DNA from: Paenibacillus larvae subsp. larvae
Lineage (GTDB): Bacteria; Bacillota; Bacilli; Paenibacillales; NBRC-103111
Assembly (NCBI RefSeq): GCF_002003265.1
Contig: NZ_CP019687.1
Location: 3,122,001-3,186,000 of the forward strand
Reading direction: 5' to 3'
Length of the DNA: 64,000 nt
Position 1 is the first letter of the stretch. Each line of letters opens with the position of its first letter. Made by a program: the position numbers and the translations under genes. Below, one piece after another: positions 15,062 through 25,470 of this stretch. The notes under the pieces were generated by a model that was given only the letters and a program-made list of their open reading frames with translations, was not told the origin of the DNA and did not search any database.

Positions 15062-16074
15062 AAAATTCCTACTCCAGAATAATTTGATAAGAATCCCCCG
15101 ATTTGAGAACCTGCCCCCTGATTAAAGACAGCATAGACCGCTTTCGTTCCGGTCCCTCCAGTAAAATCATAAGTCAGGCCTAAAACCTCATTTCCGGACG
15201 GTTCTTTCACAATATCTACCCTGCCGATTACTTCACTAGGATACCCCCGGATTGTTGTCAGGACAGAGCGGTTATCCATGTCATACCACATTTCTTCCTT
15301 CGTGCTCTGAGACCCTTCACCGCGCCGTTATATCGGTATCACCAGATTTGACAGGAATAAATCCGTTTCCCTCGAATTTTCCAACCGGGTTGGAAAGAGA
15401 CCCGTCAGGCTTTATCTTCCGATTTAAGAGGATTATAATATTCGTCATATCCGCTAAGGTATATTTTCCCCGCTCATACATAAATAGTTCGTTATCACCG
15501 TGAATTATGAGTCCTTTAGCCTGACCTTTCAGCGCCGTTGACCAAATACCTATTCCATCAACTACTTTCCGCTCAGTCCCGTATTCGGTTTGGTTGGACA
15601 AGCTGACCGCATTGCTGCCAAGGGGACGGGATACCATTTGCGTCGAACCTCCTCCATCAAGATTCATTCTTTTATAGCCCCCCAAGCTGGACCATGAATT
15701 GCTGGAGTTCCTTTAAAATCATGCCGTCACTGTTCCCGTTTCTTACGTACGTGATCCAATAACTTTTTTCCGGTCAGTTGAATAGCCGATGGCTGTTCTG
15801 GAACGGTATCCTCCAAGAGAGGATGCATCCAAGGAAAATGATGCGGTCTTTCCGTTTTCAACGAGAATAGTATGCCCCCGATCATCATTTTAAAATCAGA
15901 CGCACTATAACCTTTGCAGCTGTCCTGCCCCACAATATCATAGTCTGCCTTTATCGGATCTCCTTGCTTCAAATGAGTACGGACGTAATCGGCCGCGCTT
16001 CCGCCGAAGTAACGGGCTCCCGGGAAACCACCTGCATTTTCTTCTATTCTATTAGACTCATAGTTATACAGTGA
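15052..16074 (-). pseudogene. Decayed phosphodiester glycosidase (NAGPA/DUF2233-type) gene
   Basis: Pieces of one protein are spread over at least three frames. From 16074 down they include NAGGFPGARYFGGSAADYV, then GYSASDFKMMIGG, a switch to a frame reading SFSLDASSLGGYRSRTAIGYS, a further switch to GNSDGMILKELQQFMVQLGG, then MNLDGGGSTQMVSRPLGSNA (the family's NLDGGGST signature), and a last piece at 15052-15291. At least four frame changes plus a missing start and signal region show the gene is dead. The likely ancestor was an exported enzyme of the phosphodiester glycosidase family. One piece fits a missing C in a G/C run near 15875-15880. Confidence 0.8.
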
Positions 16075-16130
16075 CTAAAGTCCTGAAATTATGGCTTTAT
16101 CCTATTTATATCGGCAAAAATAGTCATATA

Positions 16131-16166
16131 AAAAAGATTCACCCAGCTTGGAGTGAATCTTTTTTT
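16131..16166. terminator. Terminator after metK
   Basis: A 12-bp stem (16131-16142 with 16153-16164) and a 10-base loop, with A and T runs on either side, so it can stop transcription in both directions. It lies 16 bases past the metK stop. Confidence 0.85.
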
Positions 16167-16181
16167 ATTATTTAGATAGGA

Positions 16182-17387
16182 TTATAGTCCTGCTTCTTTT
16201 TTCAGCAAATCGGCTTTATCCGTACGTTCCCATGGAAGATCTACATCGGTACGTCCAAAATGGCCGTATGCGGCAGTTTGGCGGTAAATCGGACGGCGCA
16301 GATCCAGCTCCTTGATAATACCTGCCGGACGAAGGTCGAAGTGCTTGCGGATCAGCTTTACGAGCTTCTCTTCACTCACTTTGCCTGTACCGAATGTGTC
16401 TACATTAATAGACACCGGTCTGGCTACACCGATAGCGTAGGCCAATTGAACTTCACATTTGTCCGCCAGTCCGGCTGCAACAATGTTCTTAGCCACGTAG
16501 CGAGCCGCGTAAGCACCGGAACGGTCCACCTTAGTCGGGTCCTTACCGGAGAACGCACCACCGCCATGGCGGGCATAACCACCGTATGTGTCGACAATAA
16601 TTTTACGTCCGGTCAAACCGGCATCCCCTTGAGGACCTCCAATTACGAAACGGCCTGTCGGGTTAATGAAATATTTGGTTTCCGTATCCAAAAACTGTTC
16701 AGGCACAATCGGCTTGATGACATGCTCATGGATATCGGCTTGAATTTGCTCTAAAGTAACATCTTCCGCATGTTGGGTAGAGACAACAATGGTGTCAACC
16801 CGAACCGGCTTATCTCCCTCGTACTCTACAGTAACCTGAGTTTTTCCGTCGGGGCGAAGATAAGGCAGTGTTCCGTTCTTTCTCACTTCCGTCAAGCGGC
16901 GTGCGAGTTGATGGGAAATGGAAATAGGCAGCGGCATCAGTTCAGGAGTCTCATTAACGGCAAAACCAAACATGAGCCCCTGGTCTCCGGCTCCGATTGC
17001 CTCAATCTCATCATCTGTCATTTGCCCTTCTCTTGCTTCCAGTGCCTGATTCACGCCCTGGGCAATGTCCGGGGACTGTTCGTTCAGTGATACAAGTACC
17101 GAGCAGGTCTGAGAGTCAAAACCATACTTTGCCCGTGTGTATCCTATATCTTTGATGGTTTGTCTGGCGATGGCTTGAATGTCCACATATTCGGAACGGG
17201 ACGTAATCTCTCCGATAACCAGTACCAATCCAGTTGCAACCGATACTTCACAAGCTACACGTGCGTTCGGGTCGTTAGCTAAAAACGCGTCCAGGACAGA
17301 ATCCGAAATTTGGTCACAGATCTTATCCGGATGACCCTCTGTCACAGATTCAGATGTAAACAAACGACGACCGTGTGTAAGTGCCAT
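16182..17387 (-). CDS. metK: S-adenosylmethionine synthetase
   Basis: MetK makes S-adenosylmethionine from methionine and ATP in the cytoplasm. The 401-residue product is full length with the N-terminal motif [16 protein letters not shown], the signature [12 protein letters not shown] and the P-loop-like [16 protein letters not shown]. The ATG follows AGGAGGTTGATGAC. It has its own promoter about 170 bases upstream, a leader with two hairpins, and a terminator, so it is probably monocistronic. Confidence 0.97.
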   Translation of the reverse strand: MALTHGRRLFTSESVTEGHPDKICDQISDSVLDAFLANDPNARVACEVSVATGLVLVIGEITSRSEYVDIQAIARQTIKDIGYTRAKYGFDSQTCSVLVSLNEQSPDIAQGVNQALEAREGQMTDDEIEAIGAGDQGLMFGFAVNETPELMPLPISISHQLARRLTEVRKNGTLPYLRPDGKTQVTVEYEGDKPVRVDTIVVSTQHAEDVTLEQIQADIHEHVIKPIVPEQFLDTETKYFINPTGRFVIGGPQGDAGLTGRKIIVDTYGGYARHGGGAFSGKDPTKVDRSGAYAARYVAKNIVAAGLADKCEVQLAYAIGVARPVSINVDTFGTGKVSEEKLVKLIRKHFDLRPAGIIKELDLRRPIYRQTAAYGHFGRTDVDLPWERTDKADLLKKEAGL

Positions 17388-17455
17388 GTCATCAACCTCC
17401 TAATTGCCTATAATATGTAGAACTTCGTTCAGTGCTACACAAGAACGGCAAAGCC

Positions 17456-17530
17456 GCCTTCCTGTTGAAGGCCCGAATTTTGCAAAAGGTGTTATCAAAA
17501 AATGAACCTTTTCCCTGATCGGAAAAGGTT
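17456..17530 (-). promoter_or_regulatory. metK leader hairpins, one terminator-like
   Basis: On the minus strand a perfect 10-bp stem (17521-17530 with 17505-17514) is followed after two bases by T6, a good intrinsic terminator inside the leader. A second stem (17467-17472 with 17456-17461) lies downstream. I do not see the conserved core of a SAM-I (S-box) riboswitch upstream. Control by attenuation is possible, or the hairpin ends an unseen short RNA. Confidence 0.55.
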
Positions 17531-17553
17531 TTTGTCAGTGACCTTCTGGAGTA

Positions 17554-17582
17554 ATAGTACTTGATTTGTCCATTAATGTCAA
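17554..17582 (-). promoter_or_regulatory. Sigma-A promoter of metK
   Basis: TTGACA (17577-17582), exactly 17 bases and TACTAT (17554-17559) on the minus strand. The start would lie near 17547, giving a leader of about 160 bases. Confidence 0.8.
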
Positions 17583-17601
17583 TTAAAAAGAAGCGATGAA
17601 T

Positions 17602-17880
17602 TCACAGGGTAAACAAGGTTTCTTCCGCTTTCCGTATTAGCCTTTGGGTAATCGTTCCGCCTACTGCTCCGGCATCTCTGGATGTAATATGTCCCCAGTA
17701 ATCTTCTTTTGTCGAAGACAGCGATACGGAGCCCAATTCAGAAGCAAATTCCGCGTCGGCATTCCCATAAAATCCCGGCTTATTCTTTCCCACCGGAAGC
17801 CCCAACTCCGCGGCAATTTCATACTTGAGCGCATCTAAAGCCTGATGCGACTCGGGAACCACTTTTTGATTTCGGGCCAT
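17602..17880 (-). CDS. Alpha/beta-type small acid-soluble spore protein
   Basis: SASPs coat spore DNA and protect it from UV. The 92-residue product carries both family signatures: the germination-protease site YEIAAELGLPVG, cleaved in the EIA motif, and the C-terminal block RDAGAVGGTITQRLIRKAEE. It is longer than classical SspA/B because of an insert between them (FASELGSVSLSSTKEDYWGH). AAGGAGG lies 6 bases before the ATG. The -10 region CATACTA (17912-17918) fits the forespore sigma factor SigG, as expected. Confidence 0.92.
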   Translation of the reverse strand: MARNQKVVPESHQALDALKYEIAAELGLPVGKNKPGFYGNADAEFASELGSVSLSSTKEDYWGHITSRDAGAVGGTITQRLIRKAEETLFTL

Positions 17881-17911
17881 ACATAAAAACCTCCTTCTTG
17901 TGGTATGCCAT

Positions 17912-17918
17912 TAGTATG
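17912..17918 (-). promoter_or_regulatory. SigG-type -10 element before the SASP gene
   Basis: CATACTA is an exact match to the sigma-G -10 consensus, 32 bases before the ATG. The -35 region is weak by eye. Confidence 0.5.
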
Positions 17919-18079
17919 CATCCAGTCCCGGGAGGCCAATCTGTAGAGTTTTTGTTAGGGCGGGTAAATTTTGTTTTGGGACTGGGGTATAAAGCGTAAT
18001 GTCCCAGCACAATTTATTTATAAATAGAAAATATATCGGTACTGCAGAAAACTTTGTCCATTAAAAGTACCATGAATAG

Positions 18080-18116
18080 AAAAAAGAACCCATTCTTTAT
18101 AAAGAACGAGTTCTTT
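18080..18116 (-). terminator. Terminator after splA
   Basis: On the minus strand AAAGAACTCGTTCTT pairs with AAGAATGGGTTCTTT around a short loop and is followed by T6. It lies directly past the splA stop. Confidence 0.8.
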
Positions 18117-18126
18117 AGTTTAAAAA

Positions 18127-21076
18127 TTAAAGGTTTTTAACAAGATTACCAGCATCTTCTGCAGCTTTTACAGCTTTTGCAACTTCTGCTTTTACAGCAT
18201 CGACTGTTGTAGCTTTTTCATAAGCAATTTTTGCTTCAGATACTTTCGTTGCTTCTTTTTCTACTTGTCTGAAAATAGCACTTTTAGCATCAAGTTCCTT
18301 TTTAGCGGCCTCTTTTTGTTCCGGTATAGCTTCATCGTATGCTTTTTGGGCATCTTTTACTGCGTTATCAGCTTTTTCACTTGATTCATTAACACTTTTC
18401 TCCGCATTTTCAATTTTGGTCATCGCTGCTGCTTTTGCTTTTTCAAGTTCTGCTGCATGGGATTTCACATTTACTTCCATCAAGGAATTTGTAGTGATTG
18501 TTTGTTCGGGCTCATTATTTAATTCCACGGTAACTTCAGTAATTAAGATGCTAGCTGTTCCGTCTGCTTTCAACTCAGCTTTTTTTGCTCCGTCTTTAGC
18601 TGAAGCTACTACTTCTGAGTTGTCAGAGAAAAACTTAAGAGATTGAATTTTTGCATTTTCAATAGAAACTCCGTCTTTAACAATCTCAAATGCAGTTCTA
18701 TTTTCTGCATTAAGAGTTTCAATTAAATCTTTACTTTCCTTAACTGTAATTGCGTCTTTAATACGGTTGAATCCATATACAGCTTTAACTTCTGTATTAA
18801 TTACTTTGAAAGATTCAGTTGCTACAGTTAATGTGCCTACTTTTACGGTTAACGTATAGGTTTCACCAGCTGTAAGGTTTTTAGCTTCGATTTTGTTATT
18901 ATTTACCTCTTTCTCCACTTCTTTACCATCTTTATCTGTAACAGTATATTCTGCTTTAACATCAGCTACTGCCTTGACTCCATTTTCGTCATAACCTGCT
19001 ACATTCAAAGTCATTTGGTCAATATTTTCGTTGTCTTTTCCTTTATATTGATCCAGTTCTTTTACAAAACCTTCAAGTTTATAGGATGCAACAGCACCTG
19101 GTTGTTTCACTTCGACCGTTACGGTACGGGTAATATCCCCAAGTTTTACTTCAACTGTTGTTGCACCGGAGTTAACTGCTTCAATTACAAGATTTTTATT
19201 TTTATCAAGGTCAGCTTTAGCAACGTTAGTGTCTTTGGAAATAGCAGCTAATTCATCTTTCTTGAATTCATTTCCATACTGGTCTTTTACTACAATGTTA
19301 ACCGTTTCTGTAGGAGCTGCCGTAGAGATTAGAATGGAAGACTTATCCAATTCTATGGTTTTAGCTACTGCCTTAGCACCCACTTCAAATGAAACAACTT
19401 GGTCTACCGCTCCTACCTTGACACGGACATCTACTTTTCCAGGTTTAATAGGAGTAATAGCACCAGTGCTGCGGTCTACAAGAGCTACATCTTTATTTAG
19501 AGACTCAAACCTTGCACCTTGAGTAGTAGCTTCTTTGCCGAATTTGTCTTTAACCTGAATTTGAATGAACTGGTCCGACTTATCTTCGGTTATAAACGTA
19601 TTTGGAGAATCGAAATCCGCAGAACCTTTAGCAGCAATTGTAAATTTATCAAGCGTTACAGCTTCAGTTCCCTCAGCTACAACACGAATTTGTTTAGACA
19701 GGACTTTGGAACCGTCTTTTTTGGTAGCTTCAGCTTGAACAAACACTACATCATCTTTAGCAAGGGTGATCTTGTTATCGACAATAACATCGGGTTTAGT
19801 AGAGTTGAGTGTAACCTTTGTTGATGCCGTAATATCAACTCCGTTAGCATCCAATACCTTATATTCGATTGGGGTTGGGGAGTCAACAGGAACTGTCATG
19901 TCATTAAGAACGATAGAACTTACTTCTGTAATCGCAACTTTGAATTCACCTTTGGCTACTGAAGATCCGGATTTCAGCTCGATTGTAAAATCTTTGTTAT
20001 TAGGCAGATCGTTGAAGAAAGTCAAGGTTGCAACTTGTTTGTTTTCATCCCATTTTACTGCCTGAACATATTGACGCTCGCCGTCTTTTTGCTTAACTAC
20101 GATGTTTTCGCGTGTTACATCACCAATGGATTTATTCAATTTTACTTCAGCTGTTTTTTCGTTAAGCATGGTTACGCTGTTAACAGCAGCTTCTCCAATA
20201 GTTGCTACAAGGTCAACCTGAGCCGATTTGTTTTCACCGTTATAAGCAACCAGAGAATATAGTAGTATCTCCTGTAGGAAGCTTATCAGTAGTATAAGAG
20301 AAAGTTCCATCTTCTTTCACTTGTACTTCTTTGGTTGTGTCGCCAACTGTTACTTTAACCGTTATGGCATTTTTAGCTGTACCTGTTACAGTGGCTGTAT
20401 CATCGCTATTTACTGTTACCTTGGCACCTTCAATAACGATTTGCTGATAGTTCTTTTCAAAAACAGGATAAGTGCTTGTTACAAGCATGTAACGGTTAAC
20501 AAGCTGTTGACCATTGAACATACCGTTGGTATCGTTGTTCATAATTCCTTTTTCAACAGCAACTTTTACGTAACCTTGTGCCCAGTCGGATACGGAAGGG
20601 TCACTACCTGTAGCTGCTTCAGCTTCATCTTTAAAGCCCAGGCCTTTCACGAGAAGAGTAGCTAATTCTTCTTTGGTCAGGGTTTTATCCGGACGGTAGG
20701 TTCCGTCTTCGTAACCTGCGGCAATGCCGTTATCTTTAGCAGCTTCAATGTAAGGAAGGGCATAACCGTTGGCAGGATCTTCCTTGCTCACATCGGAGAA
20801 ACTGGATTTCTCAAGGGAAGTATCCACTTTCAGTTTGAATACATCAGCAGCAACCCTTGCAAATTGGGCACGGTTAGTTGCTTCGTACAGGCCAAAGTAG
20901 TCGGAAGTCAGACCGTGCAGAATGTTTGCATCGATCATTGCAGCAAATTTTGCTTTATCTTTTGCACTCAGATCTTTTAAATCTTTAAAATCATCAATTT
21001 TCGCACCAAACGCTACGGAAGAAAACATGGATAATGCCATAGCGCTGGAAACAATTACGGATAAACTTTTCTTCAT
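18127..21076 (-). pseudogene. splA: S-layer protein gene splA, disrupted by a +1 frameshift
   Basis: S-layer proteins form the crystalline outer coat. The N-terminus has a Sec signal (MKKSLSVIVSSAMALSMFSS...AFGA) and three SLH domains (about residues 28-80, 88-143 and 155-200) that bind pyruvylated wall polymer. The frame then stops at TAA 20240-20242 after GDTTIFSGCL. The rest (IYSLVAYNGENKS onward; Ig-like and BIG2-like domains, then a helical Ala/Lys/Glu-rich end) is intact in the +1 frame to 18127. Removing one base, for example the A read from 20258, joins them into a 982-residue protein. A second start at 21149-21151 (1007 residues) has its own GGGGGG site; counted from it, the extra A is base 894 and the stop ends at 912. 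This resembles the P. larvae ERIC I allele as I remember it. Confidence 0.88.
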
Positions 21077-21206
21077 AACCTTTTTTTCTCCTCCTCGGGA
21101 TTGTTTCTCGTTTTGGGTATTATTGGAAATAGCGGAGCCCATATTCCTCATCTGCCGATTCACCCCCCTTCCAGAGTTCAGAGCTTCAATATTGGCTAAC
21201 CAAAGT

Positions 21207-21230
21207 ACTAGATTTGGATAAGAATCTAGT
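21207..21230 (-). repeat. 5' leader stem of splA
   Basis: A perfect 8-bp stem, ACTAGATT/AATCTAGT, with an 8-base loop in the splA leader. It has no T tail. Stable leader stems are common on long-lived S-layer mRNAs; that role is inferred. Confidence 0.5.
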
Positions 21231-21277
21231 GATTTTTAACTAAACCAGATGAAATTAGACCTAAAACTATCCCTCAC

Positions 21278-21306
21278 ATTATACAATGACTATCCTAGTC
21301 CGTAAA
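21278..21306 (-). promoter_or_regulatory. Sigma-A promoter of splA
   Basis: TTTACG (21301-21306), 17 bases and TATAAT (21278-21283). The leader is about 195 bases to the ATG at 21076. The AT-rich stretch 21310-21480 upstream holds no gene I can support. Confidence 0.65.
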
Positions 21307-21506
21307 GGATATTTTCGACAATATCTTGTTTATTGTGGGTCATCTTGGTTCTTCCATAGTATTAGACGCAAGTTTTTTAAAAAAGTTGCTCGAAATTCAA
21401 AAAAAATGATCGATTTTTTTCATTTTGTATATTTTTGTAAAAAGTTGCTGAGCAACATATTTAATTATTTCATTTTATTATCCTTAATATACCAAACTTA
21501 TATGAA

Positions 21507-21537
21507 GGCACACCCAATTTTGCAAATAAGGTGTGCC
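21507..21537 (-). terminator. Hairpin after the SLH protein gene
   Basis: GGCACACC (21530-21537 on the minus strand) pairs with GGTGTGCC (21507-21514) over a 15-base loop, 16 bases past the stop. There is no strong T run, so it may act as a 3' stabiliser rather than a full terminator. Confidence 0.5.
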
Positions 21538-21552
21538 CAACCTGTAAAAACA

Positions 21553-24500
21553 TTATTTCGGTACTTTGTTTTGCTGTTTCATGACGTTATTAGCTACGGC
21601 ACCTGCTTCTGCCCGGGTCATCGTTTCCAGCGGGTCAAAACGGAACGTTTCTTTCTTGTCTCCGGGAAGCATTACATTCGGTTTACCCGAGATCAGTTTG
21701 CTCTTCGCAATGGCTTCAACACTGGTTCTCGCATAGTAATCGATCTCATTGGCATCCGTAAACATCTTCTGCAAACTTGCCAAAACTTTATCCGGATCAT
21801 TGTTTATCTTAGCGTTGGACGCCTTGGCAATCATAATGGCAGCATCCTGGCGGGTCAGCAATCCGTCAGGACTAAAACGGTTGCCTCCCGTACCCCGGAC
21901 AATACCGACACGGGCCGCGGTTTCAATGTACTTGTAATCGTAAACGTCCGTTTCGGAAGGGTCCCGCTTAGGCACATCGTAGAAGGTTGGAGCGCCATCA
22001 TAATCCAGCGGAATTTCAAAGATCTTCACCAGCATGGATACAAACTCACCGCGCGTTACGGATTCATTCGGTCCAAAGGAATACGGAGATGTATTCTTCA
22101 TAATGCCCTTGGAGAACAGCATATCCAGGATATCTCTTGCCCATGGGTGTCCGGTAATATCATCAAATCCTTTGCCCATATACATGACCTGATAATATCC
22201 AAATTTATCGAAAGGAACCGTAATCGTCTTGGACTTGGTATCCACGACTCCGCCCAGGTTCACCCATTTGCGGTCGGTCATGGAGTCATAACGTTCGTAC
22301 GTATCAAAGTAGAAAACGGTAATGTACTTCCAGGCATCATCCCGGATGTTTTTGTTGTATTTCAGGGTTAAAGTTCCCCGTTTTGTCGGTACTACGGTAT
22401 CTTCTACATTTCTGGAGAAATAAGCCGCATCCCCATCATAAGGGTCTTGTCCCCGGCCTTTCAATCCTTTTTCCAGGTATTCCTGCTTGTCCTCTTTAGG
22501 ACCTCTCTCTCCGATCACACCGCTATCGATTATATACAAGTCACTGGCCGGGCTGAAGGAGTCCGTTAAGGACTTGTTCATAATCAGGGATCTTGCGTAA
22601 TCGTTCGGTGCATGATCCATTTTATCGACGCGGCCATCTTCCGAATCGGCGATACCGAAGAACAGCTTGCGTTCATTTGTGATGAACTGTTCATGCTCGG
22701 AGGTTGGTTTATACCGCATCAGATTGGTATCTTTATCAAATTTAAGCTTGATATTATTGTCAAACACATTCAGGTTCGTTTTCAGGTCAGTTAAGTACTG
22801 GGCACCCTGTACAGGCGTATTGGTATTGTACAGGACGAAAGAACCGTTCACTTTATCCTTGCCGCGGTTGACAGTGAATTTAATCGTATTCTTGCCGGCC
22901 TTCAGATCTCTGGCTTCGAACTTAAACAGGTTCGGATTAGCCGGATTTTTGGCAATCGTATCTTTATTGTACGTAATGCTGTCCGCACCTTCGGCTTCAA
23001 TCTCAATCTGATAAAAATTGCTGTTGATGTTAGCCTGTAGTTCTTTGTTGCTGTTGTAAGTGAGCAGAGGTTTCTTAATTACGAATGCCGAATTTTGGCG
23101 GGCGATCGTTATCGTTTTTGTCACCGTGACGTTTCCGCTGTTTACCAGCTGGAATTCGATAATCGTTTCCCCGTTAGCAGCCAGCTTGATTTCATTGGTA
23201 TAGAAATCACTGCCTGACTGCAGATTGCTTGTAAAATAGTTCCCTGCCTCTGAAGTCTGGCTTACGGTATTGATCACATCGTTTCCGCTGATCGCAGCCG
23301 TGCCGCCTTTCACAGGAATCTGCATATACTCTGAGGAGCCCCCGTTTTTGTAACGGACTTTCATAGTCAGGGTACCGTTCTTTTCAAGGGCATACTTTCC
23401 TTTGAATTTCACGGTTTTCTGGTTCGTTACATAAGAGTCCGGATATTGTCCGGGACTGAATACATTATCATCCGCATCCGGTGCAAAGGAAGTAATCAAC
23501 GGAGCATCATTGGATACCAGGATGACATTGTGCGTGGAGGTTGTAATTTTGCGTCCGTCCACATAGATATTGAATTTGATTTCATTTTTGCCTTCATGGA
23601 AAAAGTCATCGATGGTTACATTAGGATCATTTTTCCCGTATTGCTTAACAAACTCATTCAAGTCTGCTTTAAATGTCCATGTGTCTTTGTCCACGTTCAG
23701 GCGGATCATTTTATCATTCAGATACATCTCTACGTAGTTATTCGTTCCGCTCGGATCGAAATTCACCACTTTCCCCGAGATGCAGTAAGCTTGTCCGTCA
23801 CACTGAAGCTCTTTCGGGTCGCCGATAACGATTCCCGTATTGCCCGGACTGGTGATCTGGTGAGCAATAATGTACGGAGCATTGTTGATCTGGATACTGT
23901 ACTTCTTGAATCCGGAGTTGTTCGGATTACCGGAACCGTCAATCGGAGTAAGCGTTAATTCTTTCAGGCCGTCCGTCAGATTGTCCAGAGTGTAAACAAA
24001 TTTGTCGCCTTGCTTGGTCAGCTCGGTCTCTTTACCGTCCACAACAGCTTTCACTTTAGCTGTGTTGGCATTGGCGTAGATATTCAGCTTTACCGGAAGC
24101 TCATTGATTTCGTTCGTACTGGTTTCACTTAAGGAAACTTCAATATCTTCCTTGGTCTTGGAATTTTGGCCTATTACCATTTTTACATCGGTGATATAGG
24201 CGAGCTTCCCATCAACATAATTAAAGTTATAGGTGGAATCGATTTTAGGCAGACGGTTGGAACTGTCTGCAAAACTAAAGTTCACGGCTTGCGGATTGGC
24301 TTTTTCATTCCATTTGGCCGCATCTACTGTAACCTTTACATCAAAGACGGCATATTCCCCGGAACGGGAGAGGCTGCTGTTCTTCGTAAAAGTAACACCA
24401 GGCAGATTTACGGCAGAAGGATCGTTAAAGTTCAATCCGTCAGCAATAAGCAGACCGTTCAGGGAAATACTTCCCTTATCGTATTTCAGAGCCGTTCCAG

Positions 24501-25395
24501 TATCATAATCCACTTTCAGGCTTGCGCTGAATGTTATGTCTTTCTTATCAAAAGTCGGAGTATCCACCAATTTGGCCGTTTTCCCGCCTGCTGTTGCACT
24601 TACATTAAAGGCAAACGGTTTCCCGTTGTCATACACAAAGCTTTTGGTTGTATAGTAAGAATTGGAGGCATTTTCGGAGACAAAATTAAGCTTGTTGTCC
24701 CCTGGGCGCAGACAAAGATCCCCTGAAGAATCACAAGCATACTTCGTCTTGTCATCCGCACGGAAATAGACGTTGCCGTCACGGCGGTTGATGACGCCTA
24801 TTTTTACCTTGCCGCTGCCCTCGACATTCGCTTTTACCGTATCGGCATTGCTGACTTTGGCTTTAATATCCACAGCCGTAACGCCGGCTTTCAGGTTATT
24901 GCGGTTGCCGGGGTACATTTTACCTTCAACCATCTCTTCATTATTGATTTTGAAGTCGGTCAGGTTTGTGGTCGGAGTATAGGTAATCCATCCCGGTGCA
25001 GAGACCAGTTTGTTGGTATCTCCCATAATCACTACCACTTTGTTAAGTCCTTCGGTCAATGTTACGTTATCAAACGTAATTTCGTTCGGTCCTATCTTGG
25101 AAGGCTTAACGGTATTCACCACAGTAGTTTTACCTGTAGACATATTTGTCAGTTCGTAATAAATGGTACTGATCTGTGACTCACTGATATCCTGAATACT
25201 TGCTTTGATCTGAACCGGATTCTTGGTTACCCTTGTGACTTGATTCTCGTTCGTCGGCTTCCCGTCTGTCGTGTCCGTATACATGTTCAAAATCTTGATG
25301 GTCGGAGCGGCAGAAGCCGGCAGAGCGGGAAGGAGGGATAACATCAAGGCCAGGATCATCGTCAAGTGGATCAGCTTACGAAATTTCCTGTTCAC
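21553..25395 (-). CDS. Large SLH-anchored surface protein with Ig-like domains
   Basis: A 1280-residue exported protein: signal peptide ending ALPASA, then a long run of Ig/fibronectin-like beta domains (about 35-1050) with repeated phrases such as KEDIEVSLSETSTNEINELPVKL, and three C-terminal SLH domains (starting FDDITGHPWARDI, then YKYIETAARVGIV and YARTSVEAIAKSKLI). A Cys-containing segment (YACDSSGDLCLRPG) is unusual for a Gram-positive surface protein. The start is GTG at 25393-25395 with AAGGAGG 7 bases upstream; a longer frame back to 25461 lacks a site. A sigma-D-type promoter lies at 25471-25498. In Paenibacillus this gene type regularly neighbours tagO and csaB. Function is unknown; wall-associated by its SLH domains. 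Confidence 0.85.
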   Translation of the reverse strand: MNRKFRKLIHLTMILALMLSLLPALPASAAPTIKILNMYTDTTDGKPTNENQVTRVTKNPVQIKASIQDISESQISTIYYELTNMSTGKTTVVNTVKPSKIGPNEITFDNVTLTEGLNKVVVIMGDTNKLVSAPGWITYTPTTNLTDFKINNEEMVEGKMYPGNRNNLKAGVTAVDIKAKVSNADTVKANVEGSGKVKIGVINRRDGNVYFRADDKTKYACDSSGDLCLRPGDNKLNFVSENASNSYYTTKSFVYDNGKPFAFNVSATAGGKTAKLVDTPTFDKKDITFSASLKVDYDTGTALKYDKGSISLNGLLIADGLNFNDPSAVNLPGVTFTKNSSLSRSGEYAVFDVKVTVDAAKWNEKANPQAVNFSFADSSNRLPKIDSTYNFNYVDGKLAYITDVKMVIGQNSKTKEDIEVSLSETSTNEINELPVKLNIYANANTAKVKAVVDGKETELTKQGDKFVYTLDNLTDGLKELTLTPIDGSGNPNNSGFKKYSIQINNAPYIIAHQITSPGNTGIVIGDPKELQCDGQAYCISGKVVNFDPSGTNNYVEMYLNDKMIRLNVDKDTWTFKADLNEFVKQYGKNDPNVTIDDFFHEGKNEIKFNIYVDGRKITTSTHNVILVSNDAPLITSFAPDADDNVFSPGQYPDSYVTNQKTVKFKGKYALEKNGTLTMKVRYKNGGSSEYMQIPVKGGTAAISGNDVINTVSQTSEAGNYFTSNLQSGSDFYTNEIKLAANGETIIEFQLVNSGNVTVTKTITIARQNSAFVIKKPLLTYNSNKELQANINSNFYQIEIEAEGADSITYNKDTIAKNPANPNLFKFEARDLKAGKNTIKFTVNRGKDKVNGSFVLYNTNTPVQGAQYLTDLKTNLNVFDNNIKLKFDKDTNLMRYKPTSEHEQFITNERKLFFGIADSEDGRVDKMDHAPNDYARSLIMNKSLTDSFSPASDLYIIDSGVIGERGPKEDKQEYLEKGLKGRGQDPYDGDAAYFSRNVEDTVVPTKRGTLTLKYNKNIRDDAWKYITVFYFDTYERYDSMTDRKWVNLGGVVDTKSKTITVPFDKFGYYQVMYMGKGFDDITGHPWARDILDMLFSKGIMKNTSPYSFGPNESVTRGEFVSMLVKIFEIPLDYDGAPTFYDVPKRDPSETDVYDYKYIETAARVGIVRGTGGNRFSPDGLLTRQDAAIMIAKASNAKINNDPDKVLASLQKMFTDANEIDYYARTSVEAIAKSKLISGKPNVMLPGDKKETFRFDPLETMTRAEAGAVANNVMKQQNKVPK

Positions 25396-25470
25396 TACAC
25401 TTCCTCCTTGTGCAAATAAATATCGTGAATGGCAAAATTTTACGAAAATCTGAACGATCACGTACTTTTG

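Noticed and set aside
16108-16115. GCCGATAT on the minus strand resembling a sigma-D -10
   Set aside because: No TAAA at the proper distance, and only the dead glycosidase gene lies downstream.
17400-17560. SAM-I riboswitch before metK
   Set aside because: Searched by eye for the S-box core and its pseudoknot partner; only simple hairpins were found.
21286-22371. Open frame of 361 codons on the plus strand opposite the large SLH gene
   Set aside because: Antisense shadow; its product is low in recognisable domains while the minus strand codes for SLH domains.
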